The notes under the pieces: model-generated
Seen by the model: the letters and a program-made list of their open reading frames with translations, nothing else
Database searches by the model: none
What the model was told of the DNA's origin: nothing
Shown here: piece by piece, positions 25,843 through 33,408 of the stretch
How positions within the stretch are numbered: the first letter of the stretch is position 1
Layout of the letters: every line of letters starts with the position of its first letter
Translations under genes and position numbers: made by a program
Assembly: GCA_004195715.1 (NCBI GenBank)
Contig: PSPX01000004.1
Location: forward strand, 1-56,399
Origin: Methanobacteriota archaeon
GTDB taxonomy: Archaea; Thermoplasmatota; Poseidoniia; Poseidoniales; Thalassarchaeaceae
Length of the DNA: 56,399 nucleotides
Reading direction: 5' to 3'

Positions 25843-27279
25843 CTATCCCTCTGAGCCGATTATCGCCTCAGCCAGAGCGAACATGCCCTGAAGATGAATC
25901 GCGGTGACCAATTCGGTGTTCATCACTATAGAAGAATCTGTGACCCTGATTCCCGACTCTCGCAACCCAGCGAGTCCGGTTGCGGCTGCTTCGAGGGCTT
26001 TCTCGTCGCGACTGCCGTTGAGATTTCCCATGATTGACGACATGGTGGTTGAGATTCGTCCTACTGACTCGCCAGCGGTTCCCATCAGGGACGTCACTCT
26101 GGCTCGTTCGACCTGAATCGCTTCCTCCCCCAGAGAGGAAGAGCCGAACGATGTACCCGAGGCCCAGACTCCAGCGTGCTCTCCGGCACTGTTTCCACTC
26201 ACTAGGTCCTCAAGCAACTGGTTCCCGGGCAGCATGCCAGCTCCGTGCATTCCAGTGTTGGCTGAGCGCCCAGCCGCGTAAAGACCTGTAAACCACATAT
26301 TACCATCGTCGAAGGTTACTCTGCCACTTTCATCCACAGGAGCGCCTCCGGTAGTTGCGGCGACACTTGGCATCAGGGGAATGACTTCAGTGGTAATGTC
26401 CAAGCCTGCCCTCTCCCTTACCCTTCTAGTGGTCTGAGCGAACCACGGAGATGCTGCTGCATCGAGTGATCGTAGGTCGAGGACGCATCTTTCACCGTTG
26501 AATATTGTCTCGGACTCGACATCCTCTCCGCTCTCCTTGCGCAGTCTACCTCCAGAACCCAGCAGATCGAGGGGGAGGTGCATGTCCGTGCCGCGGATTG
26601 TGAGTGGGTGTTGAGGAGAGTTTGCCATGCCGGACAGACCTACACCTGCAGAGGCAGCAAGGGCGGCTCCGATACCCGCTCCATTCGAAGGAGAGGACCA
26701 TATTCCCTGGTGGCCTTCTGTGGCCAGAATGATTGCTTTTGATTGAATCGAGGATATCCCTCCAGTCAATAGATCCAGCACTACAACACCACGAACCTGC
26801 TGATTGTCCATCACCAGAGAAAGGGGGACTAGGTCCGAGCGGCGAGGGATTCCTCTCTTGATGGCCTGCTCTTCGAGAATACGAGTCACCTCTCTGGCTG
26901 TGCTGTCCCCACAACCTGTCAGACGAGCCCTGCTGTGGCCCGGAGCCTCTGAGGTGTGAGGCAGCCCTCCCTCTCTGCGGCGCAGAACCAATCCCCATCT
27001 CTCAAGTTCAGCAATGACTGAGACTGCCTCACCACAGAATCGGGCTGCTGCGACCTTGTCAGTTGACTCGCCGCCAGCTGTAACCGTATCGTTGCTATGT
27101 GCGGTGGAGTCAATCTCATCTATCGAGGCAGCCAAGCCTGACAGAGGGGCTGTGCCGGATGCTGAACCGACACCTGAGGAGTCAATCACCAGAGGAATTG
27201 TGCCTGCGTCGGCAGAAGCGATGGATGCTCGCAGAGCCGCGGGGCCGCTGCCTATGATGACGATGTCCCACGACTCCAT
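25843..27279 (-). CDS. FAD-dependent oxidoreductase of the succinate dehydrogenase flavoprotein / L-aspartate oxidase family (divergent)
   Basis: This 478-residue flavoprotein begins with the FAD-binding motif WDIVIIGSGPAALRASIASA. Near the C-terminal side of the FAD domain it has GLYAAGRSANTGMHGAGMLPGNQLL, which matches the SdhA/NadB pattern GLYAAGE...GNSLL. Residues ~130-150 (HSRARLTGCGDSTAREV) align with the SdhA segment before the second FAD contact. The loop that in SdhA holds the His covalently bound to FAD reads SASGTAPLSGLAAS here and lacks His, so non-covalent FAD is predicted. The length is about 100 residues shorter than SdhA. No iron-sulfur or cytochrome subunit is adjacent, so it is not a standard complex II subunit. 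The ATG at 27279 has GGAGTG eight bases upstream. Confidence 0.75.
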   Translation of the reverse strand: MESWDIVIIGSGPAALRASIASADAGTIPLVIDSSGVGSASGTAPLSGLAASIDEIDSTAHSNDTVTAGGESTDKVAAARFCGEAVSVIAELERWGLVLRRREGGLPHTSEAPGHSRARLTGCGDSTAREVTRILEEQAIKRGIPRRSDLVPLSLVMDNQQVRGVVVLDLLTGGISSIQSKAIILATEGHQGIWSSPSNGAGIGAALAASAGVGLSGMANSPQHPLTIRGTDMHLPLDLLGSGGRLRKESGEDVESETIFNGERCVLDLRSLDAAASPWFAQTTRRVRERAGLDITTEVIPLMPSVAATTGGAPVDESGRVTFDDGNMWFTGLYAAGRSANTGMHGAGMLPGNQLLEDLVSGNSAGEHAGVWASGTSFGSSSLGEEAIQVERARVTSLMGTAGESVGRISTTMSSIMGNLNGSRDEKALEAAATGLAGLRESGIRVTDSSIVMNTELVTAIHLQGMFALAEAIIGSEG

Positions 27280-27349
27280 GTTCACTCCGTTGGTCGCAAT
27301 CACAATAGTGCCATGAACGTGACGCTCGGGACTCCGTCCCGCAAGGACC

Positions 27350-28801
27350 TCAATCGGCTATGGAGAGAGCCAGTCTGCGAACAGCCGAGGCTGCGTCAGA
27401 CATTCGCTGGCCTGCGCTCTCCTGCTGCGCCTTTGACGACAGTGTGGTCTGCACCACAACTGAGGAGAGTGTTTTCCCGTGCTCCCCTCTCAAGGTGACC
27501 TGTACTGGATGCGAGCCTAGTTTGGAGTCGGGCCACGCAAGACCGATCCAGAGCACGATGGCGTCATCCAGCAGACGCCCCAGTGAATCGACCTGATCCG
27601 TGGCTCTTGCCCTATCAATACGACGGGAGGCTCTGGCCTCGACTCTGATTGTCTGCAGAGCCGGCTCCCCCTCGGCCACCACAACATCGACCTTGACATT
27701 GGTAGTAGTTCCGGTATTGTTGTGCAGCATGACGAATAGGTCGGCCTGGCCTTGAGAGCAGCGGGGGGGCAGGTCGAGATCCAGTCTCCAAGACATCTCA
27801 TTCATCGAGTGGTCGCCTCTGATGGCCGAGTCCTGCAGCCTGTCGATCAACCTGAACAGCCCCGGTTCCCAAGCTTTGGTGTGCGCCAACAGGGTCCGCA
27901 GTGATCTCAGATCAAACTTGTTCGATTTGTCAATCAAACTGTCGATTGCTGACACCTTGAAAACACGCTTCGCCTCGGTCATCAATCTAGCATCGTCGAG
28001 CAGTCCCTGCTCATTGAGATGCACTGCACGCAGAAGGTGTTCTACGGCCGAATCGGGGGTCTGATTGGCCCTCACACTATCCATTAGGGAGATTTTCCAA
28101 TCATCCCACGCTGCCGCGGTCTCTGGATCTAGATGTGCGACCATAAGGTCGGACAACGGCCTGTTCAAAGTACTGTCATGCAGAGTCGGGGCGTGCAGGG
28201 AGAGTAGGGGAAATGAATTGGAGCGCATGGGAATTGAGTCGTCCAATATTAGTGAGTTGAGGAAACACAGTGCCCCCAGAGCCATCGAAGCGCCCAAGAG
28301 TAACGACCCGAGAGTATTGCCCGTCTCGAGGTCCCTCACTGCAATCAGCGCCACCGCACCGAGTGCTGCTGATAGGAGGCGTATTCTCTCCCTCAAGGAC
28401 CTCTCCCCCAAGGTGTTGAGAATCCGCTCCACACCTGGATAGGCATCCATCGATCTCTGGCCCCCATCTCTCAACTTGAGTCGGTCACGCGCAGACATCC
28501 CCGCGAAGGTTGCCGCGAGATTGGTGGGGATTAGCAGCACAACAAGGAGAGTATATGCTGCGATGGCTGCATTGTAGGAGGCGAAATCCCACTTCACCAA
28601 CAGCAGACCGGCGCAGATAGGGGCTACCAAAGAGAGGGTTTGACGAATCAAAGGAGTCTTGGCGGACCCAGAGACGCGAGTCCAGAAGCGCCTCCCGGTA
28701 TCTCTGGCTGCCACTCTGCGAGAGAGTGCTCGCTGGTTCGAGGCGCCGAACTTGCTCGAATCCGAATACGGTGTCGGCAGCTTCGGGATAGGGGCCTCCA
28801 T
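27350..28801 (-). CDS. Membrane protein of unknown function
   Basis: I do not recognise a family. The 483-residue protein has a basic N terminus (residues 1-50), a hydrophobic pair around residues 55-100 (SLVAPICAGLLLVKW, NAAIAAYTLLVVLLIPTNLA) and another around 142-185 (LLSAALGAVALIAV, SLLLGASMALGALCFLNSLI). A soluble C-terminal portion of about 290 residues follows; its second half is beta-rich (ADLFVMLHNNTG, VQVTLRGEHGKTLSSVVVQ), perhaps a beta-sandwich. The gene is 70 bases upstream of the flavoprotein gene in the same direction and is probably first in that operon. The 107 bases upstream to the tRNA-Arg hold no recognised gene. Confidence 0.65.
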   Translation of the reverse strand: MEAPIPKLPTPYSDSSKFGASNQRALSRRVAARDTGRRFWTRVSGSAKTPLIRQTLSLVAPICAGLLLVKWDFASYNAAIAAYTLLVVLLIPTNLAATFAGMSARDRLKLRDGGQRSMDAYPGVERILNTLGERSLRERIRLLSAALGAVALIAVRDLETGNTLGSLLLGASMALGALCFLNSLILDDSIPMRSNSFPLLSLHAPTLHDSTLNRPLSDLMVAHLDPETAAAWDDWKISLMDSVRANQTPDSAVEHLLRAVHLNEQGLLDDARLMTEAKRVFKVSAIDSLIDKSNKFDLRSLRTLLAHTKAWEPGLFRLIDRLQDSAIRGDHSMNEMSWRLDLDLPPRCSQGQADLFVMLHNNTGTTTNVKVDVVVAEGEPALQTIRVEARASRRIDRARATDQVDSLGRLLDDAIVLWIGLAWPDSKLGSHPVQVTLRGEHGKTLSSVVVQTTLSSKAQQESAGQRMSDAASAVRRLALSIAD

Positions 28802-28908
28802 GGAACTTCGGAGGACGCAGGATGCTTGATGGCATCGGCGCTATTGCTGTCGATGGGGGGTGATTCTGCGAACGTTACCTTTCTTGGGGAGAGTGCTGTC
28901 GCAGAGCC

Positions 28909-28985
28909 GGGCGATTAGTGTAGTCTGGATATCACCTTGGCCTCCTAAGCCGAGAACACGGGTTCAAATCCTGTATCGCCCGCCA
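28909..28985 (+). tRNA. tRNA-Arg (anticodon CCT), CCA encoded
   Basis: The 77-base sequence folds as a cloverleaf. The acceptor stem is GGGCGAT/ATCGCCC, the anticodon stem TTGGC/GCCGA with loop CTCCTAA (anticodon CCT, reading AGG), and the T arm ACGGG-TTCAAAT-CCTGT. The discriminator G is followed by genomic CCA at 28983-28985. There is no intron. It ends six bases before the stop of the convergent clamp-loader-like gene. Confidence 0.95.
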
Positions 28986-28990
28986 TTCCA

Positions 28991-30130
28991 TCAGCCGAAA
29001 GCGAGACCGTGTTCCCTTCCAGCTCTGGCGACTTTGTGTAGGAAATTCTCGAAGGGGATTCGTGCGTGCATTGAGCGATTGAGTTGGGTGTCACAGTCAG
29101 CCAATGACCCTAGCAGCTGCTCACGGAGGGGATCGGGGAGAGAGAGTCTACGACCGACTAGAACGTCGTGGAGTTGGTGGACTACGTCGTCGGAATCCAT
29201 TCCGTGGTCGTTCATCATGCGGTCGATTTCGGCCAATGCCCCTGCCAGCACCTTCTTCTTGCGGCCTCCTCGATTCTCCCACCTCCACTCGACCACTCTC
29301 CCTCTCAAAGCAAGTTCCAATAGGTGTCTGCCAGACTGCAGGGTGGTTGACTGAACTAGGGTGTGAACCGCCGAGCGATCTTGTGCGAGACCTCTCAGGT
29401 GCAGCATCTCCAAGGTGAACAGGGCCTTCCTGAGGTTACCTCCCGAGATGTAAGCAATGTCCTCAAGTACCCCATTTACGGTCTCCACGCCCTCTGATTC
29501 GGTGACTGAGTACATAGTGGACAGCATTGTCCCACGCTCAGTCGCCGGAATTCGGATCATCTGAGTTCGAGAGCGCAACGCGTCGATAATCCTCGAGGGG
29601 GCTCTTGCCACAAGGACAAACCTAGAGGCGTTTCCAACAGTCTCCATCATCCTGCGCAAGTAGGCCTGTCTGATTGAGCCAAGGTAATCAGCGTCCTCGA
29701 GGACGATGAGTCGGCTCACAGGCAGGACACCGGGAATGATTTCGATTTCCCTACCGGCAGGGGCAACGTCGTTTGGGGAGCCGGTTGAAATCCCTCTGTC
29801 AAAGGCATCTAGGCTGAGTCTTCCAGCTAGGGTGTCGCTCGAACCAGTACCGCCGGGCCTGAGAAAATTCTCAAATGTGTTCATGGCGCCACGTTTCCTG
29901 ACAAGGTCGCGGGCCTGCAGTACGTGTGTCGTGGAACGCCACCCTCTTCCGAGAATCTGGCGGGCAACCAATCGCCATGCTGCCGTCTTACCCACACCCG
30001 CCGGGCCGGTTATCAGCAAGTGCGGTGGCTCGGCGGATAGGCTGGCCGAGAGTAGTGCCTGACGCGCCTTGTCGGGTACGGCCAGTTGCTCGAATGTTTG
30101 AGGCGCGTGGGTATTCAACCAGCCCGTCAT
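28991..30130 (-). CDS. AAA+ ATPase resembling replication factor C small subunit
   Basis: Clamp loaders of the RFC family open the PCNA ring and place it on primed DNA. This 379-residue protein has Walker A GPAGVGKT (residues ~41-48), a Walker B-like strand LIVLEDAD and a sensor 1 region. ARAPSRIIDALRSRTQMIRI matches the RFC segment containing the SRC-type arginine finger and the 'SRI-I--LRSR' pattern, and a collar-like helical C terminus follows. Deviations are the ED-A-D Walker B instead of DEAD and SR-T instead of SRC-type spacing. It therefore looks like a diverged RFC paralogue rather than the main small subunit. It follows the RpoP-like gene by 40 bases in the same direction. Confidence 0.75.
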   Translation of the reverse strand: MTGWLNTHAPQTFEQLAVPDKARQALLSASLSAEPPHLLITGPAGVGKTAAWRLVARQILGRGWRSTTHVLQARDLVRKRGAMNTFENFLRPGGTGSSDTLAGRLSLDAFDRGISTGSPNDVAPAGREIEIIPGVLPVSRLIVLEDADYLGSIRQAYLRRMMETVGNASRFVLVARAPSRIIDALRSRTQMIRIPATERGTMLSTMYSVTESEGVETVNGVLEDIAYISGGNLRKALFTLEMLHLRGLAQDRSAVHTLVQSTTLQSGRHLLELALRGRVVEWRWENRGGRKKKVLAGALAEIDRMMNDHGMDSDDVVHQLHDVLVGRRLSLPDPLREQLLGSLADCDTQLNRSMHARIPFENFLHKVARAGREHGLAFG

Positions 30131-30170
30131 GAGAGGTCGTCGGATAGGCGGGACTTGAAGACCGCGCTGC

Positions 30171-30509
30171 TCACTCGGCCTTCAGGGTCTTGTGACGTCC
30201 TTCCTTACGGGGTTTGACGAAGATCCGGTATCCACACTTGTGGCAGGACTTTCCAGCGGTGCCTGCCTCAGTCCAGGTTAGGTGGCCGCAACGCAGACAC
30301 TTGTAGCGGATCTCAAGTGGATCCATAGTCGACTCACAGTGAGTGCACTTGGGCAGCTCAGCAGGGGTCCAAGCCCTTCGATCGGTGCGATTGCAGCTCC
30401 TGCACTTGTGGAGCACGAGACGTGCTGCTTCGGTGGACATCGAGCCGGCGACCTGCCGGGCCTTCTTCAATCTGTCCTCTGCCTCACCGGGCTCTGCGGG
30501 CCCGTTCAC
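30171..30509 (-). CDS. RpoP/Rpb12-like RNA polymerase zinc-ribbon protein with N-terminal extension
   Basis: The C-terminal ~45 residues (YKCLRCGHLTW ... SCHKCGYRIFVKPRKEG) match archaeal RNA polymerase subunit P, a four-Cys zinc ribbon followed by the C-GYRI--K motif. Subunit P is normally about 45-50 residues. This product has up to 112 residues and a second potential zinc-binding unit upstream (CRSCNR ... CTHCEST). The GTG at 30509 overlaps the guaA amidotransferase gene by 26 bases. A TTG at 30470, just after that gene's stop and with AGAGGA upstream, would give a 99-residue form, and the ATG at 30440 a shorter one. Membership of the polymerase is inferred from the C-terminal motif. Confidence 0.7.
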   Translation of the reverse strand: MNGPAEPGEAEDRLKKARQVAGSMSTEAARLVLHKCRSCNRTDRRAWTPAELPKCTHCESTMDPLEIRYKCLRCGHLTWTEAGTAGKSCHKCGYRIFVKPRKEGRHKTLKAE

Positions 30510-31077
30510 ATACCCCTACGAAATTCTCGAAAATCCTCGCACCATACTCTGAGTCGTTTACTTCGGGGTGAAATTGAAGTCCAAATCTATCTTCAGATTC
30601 GTTCTGCATGCCCTGCACTCCGCAGGACTCGCTGTGCGCGGTAATCACAAAGCCGGGAGGTGCTTCTGCGACCTCGTCATTGTGGCTCTCCCAGACTGTC
30701 TGCTCGTCTGGGGTTCCCTCGAAAAGTGCGCCACCACCACCAACGAGAGAGATGGTAGCAGCGCCGAACTCAGGTTTTGGCGCCTCGGCAGCACTGCCAC
30801 CGTAGAAACCGGCCATGAACTGATGACCAGCGCATATTCCGAGTATGGGAATGTCCATGTCGAGGAAACTCCCACAGTTGCCTAGTTCTCCGGTGAGACC
30901 TACGCGGGCTGCCCCACCCGATAGAATGAGGCCGTCCACGGGCCGGAGCTCCTCGACGGGTGTGTCATTGGGAAGAATCTGGGTATCAACACCTAGGTAG
31001 CGCAGCATGCGCCACTCACGGTGAGTCCACTGGCCGCCATTGTCGATGACATCAATGACGAGGGGGGGCTCACCCAT
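30484..31077 (-). CDS. guaAA: GMP synthase glutamine amidotransferase subunit (stand-alone)
   Basis: In many archaea GMP synthase is split; this subunit hydrolyses glutamine and passes ammonia to the ATP-pyrophosphatase subunit, which aminates XMP. The 197-residue class I amidotransferase has the nucleophile Cys in GICAGHQ and the His/Glu pair in LQFHPEVND. DNGGQWTHREWRMLRYLGV matches the GuaA N terminus, and no synthetase domain is fused. The partner gene is not in the window. The 3' end overlaps the RpoP-like gene. The tRNA-Asp lies divergently 78 bases upstream. Confidence 0.92.
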   Translation of the reverse strand: MGEPPLVIDVIDNGGQWTHREWRMLRYLGVDTQILPNDTPVEELRPVDGLILSGGAARVGLTGELGNCGSFLDMDIPILGICAGHQFMAGFYGGSAAEAPKPEFGAATISLVGGGGALFEGTPDEQTVWESHNDEVAEAPPGFVITAHSESCGVQGMQNESEDRFGLQFHPEVNDSEYGARIFENFVGVCERARRAR

Positions 31078-31155
31078 GTCGAACCCCAGTGGGGACGGGT
31101 GATGAACAATACCCTATCAAAGATTGAAAAAGAGTGGCCTTGTCGAAGGGCCTCT

Positions 31156-31231
31156 GCCCTGATGGTGTAGTGGCCTATCATGCAGCCCTGTCGAGGCTGC
31201 GACCCGGGTTCAAATCCCGGTCGGGGCGCCA
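31156..31231 (+). tRNA. tRNA-Asp (anticodon GTC), CCA encoded
   Basis: The 76-base sequence forms a full cloverleaf. The acceptor stem is GCCCTGA/TCGGGGC (one T-G pair), the anticodon stem CAGCC/GGCTG with loop CTGTCGA (anticodon GTC), and the T arm CCGGG-TTCAAAT-CCCGG. Discriminator G is followed by genomic CCA. The tRNA ends one base before the stop codon of the convergent small gene at 31233. Confidence 0.95.
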
Positions 31232-31232
31232 C

Positions 31233-31538
31233 TCATTCACCCGAGTCATCTTCCCACCAACCAGGTTCGCTACCGGCCTCTGGTTCCGATTCCAGTGGGT
31301 TTTCGTCTTGGTGTCTCAAGCAATAGTCGGAGGATCTGAAAGTCAATGCAGAGCATCCTTCGTGCGAACAATTGCGGAGTGCGTCTCGGTTCTCAATAAG
31401 TCGCTTACTCCGGTTGCCTGTTGGAGCTGAAGTTCTCAATTCGGTGGATGGTTTTTGAGCGTTTTTCACAGCAGAATCGGCGGCGGCTGCGTAGAACAGC
31501 CCGGAACAAATTAGTTCACCAATCAGGTTAGCGATCAT
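31233..31538 (-). CDS. Small protein with a Cys/His cluster, unknown function
   Basis: This 101-residue product has a hydrophobic N terminus (MIANLIGELICSGLFYAAAA) that may be a signal or membrane helix. A basic linker and a possible zinc-binding cluster follow (CSHEGC, then CLRH 10 residues on, pattern C-x4-C-x10-C-x2-H). An acidic tail ends the protein. A TATA-like CTTATTT on the minus strand around 31558-31565 would allow a leaderless start at the ATG. No Shine-Dalgarno precedes it. The gene is inferred from the cluster and the fit of its boundaries. Confidence 0.5.
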   Translation of the reverse strand: MIANLIGELICSGLFYAAAADSAVKNAQKPSTELRTSAPTGNRSKRLIENRDALRNCSHEGCSALTFRSSDYCLRHQDENPLESEPEAGSEPGWWEDDSGE

Positions 31539-31589
31539 GGTGGTTCATTGAAGGAGGTGAAATAAGTCTGTCTACGGCGTTGGGGCCAT

Positions 31590-33407
31590 TCATGCCTCAA
31601 AGGAGCACTGTGGATATGGGGACTGCATAGGTGGTAGGAAGAGGTCTGTGCAGTCACGGTTAACTGTGGACAATCCCAAGAGACTCGAAGAATCGAGATT
31701 TAGTGTTACAGGCATCATCGAGACTGGGCTTGGAACATAATCCTCACCAGTTTGAGTAATAATCAGGTTGATGGCATCACCGGAGGGGATGATTACATCC
31801 ATTCCGAAGAATTCCATTTTTGCGATTACCGTCTCTCCTGGAGTCAATATCTCACCATCACTACCTCCTGCATGGAATCTCAGGTCCATCACGGCATGCC
31901 CTAGATGCATGCCACTGCTTGCTTGGACCATTTCCACGAAGAGATGTCCACTACTTGCGAAAAGGGATATTGTGGCCTCAACGTGGAAAGTCGGGGTCCC
32001 AACAATGCGAGTCTCAACATCGAACTCGGGACACTCAACAATCAGACTGGAAGTCGCTGTGATTGTGTTGCTGCCACCTATCGAACAGGAGTCCATGTCA
32101 AAGTAAAGCCACTCTTGATCGGGAGGTGGATAGTTGGGTTCAACCCTCCATCCTCCTATGTTGTCCTGAACCTCGGCAATCAATCTGGGTTGGGGCCCCT
32201 TGTCCTTGAGGTAGAAATTGAACCATTCCAACATATCATCGGCCCAATCCCAACGCAGTGTATACGGGAATGCCTCGGCCCCCCGCCCGCTGTTCAGACC
32301 CTCGTGGCCGCTTCTGCGGTCAGGATAGTCGTGGCCCCATTGCCCGTAGAGGCCCTTGACATCAAAGCCGGCCTCAAGCAGAGTATTGTGTACTGGGAAA
32401 GCCATGTGAGGGTCAACGTTCCAATCCTGCAGACCGTGGATGATGTACACAGAGCCGTTGTAATTCTGCAGAGCTCTGGTCAGGAAGTGGCGCTCGGTCC
32501 AGTAGTCGCTGCCGGTCCACGCGAGATTGTCGCCGGTCAGATACGCCCCCACTCCTGCGTAGTATCCCTCGAAATACCCCTCACAAGCATTCTGGGCGTC
32601 CTCAAGGTCGCCGTCCAAACCAAAGCTGCCGTAGACGCCGTTGTGCATGATGGCACCACGCGCCTCCATGCTGCCATTACGCCACATCAGGTCATGAACG
32701 CCAATCAGTCCAGACATTGGCACTATGGTCTTCAGGTGATCTGATCCCATTGCTGCTGCTTCCCACGGTGTAGAGCCGTCATACGATTTCCCAATCACGC
32801 CGACATTCCCGTTCGAGAAGGGTGCGTCTCCGAGATATTCCACAGCAGCATGTATCCCCTCTTGCTCATCGAGACCCATGAGATCCATACAGTGGTTTGA
32901 CTCTCCAGTACCAAACACAGACACCTGAGCGACTCCGAAGCCATGCGGCACGAAGTTCTCTATTAGGAAACGACCGAGTCTATCTGCTGGAGTCAGGGCG
33001 TCAACATCACCGTCGTCGTAGTACGGTCCGATCTCGGCAATTACGGGGACTCGGCACTCCTCGGGTAACTCTGCGGCGTCCATGTCGCATCCTTCGATAA
33101 CAGGAAGCCACAAACCCATGTGGACTTCTGCGCCACCGGTGACTCCGGCACCGCCATCACTCGCAGTAATGGCTGGCACAGGGACATAGATTGAGCGAAC
33201 GGTGTCGACACCAAAAGAGCCGTTCCATGAGACTCGACTAAACACATCGTCGTCCTGATAGAACTTGTTGGATCGATCCTCGACGTCTGGGAGCCAGTGC
33301 TCGTACTCTGGCTCTCCTTGTAATTCGTCCTCGAAGCCAAAACAACCCGTTAGAGTAGAAGTGAGCAAGATGAGAGTTAGGAAGGAGCACCCCAATCGAG
33401 TTGCCAT
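31590..33407 (-). CDS. Lipoprotein hydrolase of the S15 / CocE-NonD family
   Basis: This 605-residue protein starts with a lipoprotein signal (FLTLILLTSTLTGC, Cys as lipid anchor), so it acts at the cell surface. It is an alpha/beta hydrolase of the X-Pro dipeptidyl-peptidase S15/CocE type. The nucleophile Ser is in GVIGKSYDGSTPWEAA, a likely catalytic Asp in HGLQDWNVDPH and His in GQWGHDYPD. A C-terminal jelly-roll domain (residues ~420-600) follows, as in the PF08530 type. It could cleave peptides or esters outside the cell. The ATG at 33407 comes two bases after the stop of the Trm5-like gene, with GAGGGTG inside that gene's end as ribosome-binding site. Confidence 0.88.
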   Translation of the reverse strand: MATRLGCSFLTLILLTSTLTGCFGFEDELQGEPEYEHWLPDVEDRSNKFYQDDDVFSRVSWNGSFGVDTVRSIYVPVPAITASDGGAGVTGGAEVHMGLWLPVIEGCDMDAAELPEECRVPVIAEIGPYYDDGDVDALTPADRLGRFLIENFVPHGFGVAQVSVFGTGESNHCMDLMGLDEQEGIHAAVEYLGDAPFSNGNVGVIGKSYDGSTPWEAAAMGSDHLKTIVPMSGLIGVHDLMWRNGSMEARGAIMHNGVYGSFGLDGDLEDAQNACEGYFEGYYAGVGAYLTGDNLAWTGSDYWTERHFLTRALQNYNGSVYIIHGLQDWNVDPHMAFPVHNTLLEAGFDVKGLYGQWGHDYPDRRSGHEGLNSGRGAEAFPYTLRWDWADDMLEWFNFYLKDKGPQPRLIAEVQDNIGGWRVEPNYPPPDQEWLYFDMDSCSIGGSNTITATSSLIVECPEFDVETRIVGTPTFHVEATISLFASSGHLFVEMVQASSGMHLGHAVMDLRFHAGGSDGEILTPGETVIAKMEFFGMDVIIPSGDAINLIITQTGEDYVPSPVSMMPVTLNLDSSSLLGLSTVNRDCTDLFLPPMQSPYPQCSFEA

Positions 33408-33408
33408 A

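Noticed and set aside
31905-32744. Plus-strand open frame of 279 codons
   Set aside because: It lies antisense to the S15-type lipoprotein hydrolase and shows no recognisable motif or ribosome-binding site.
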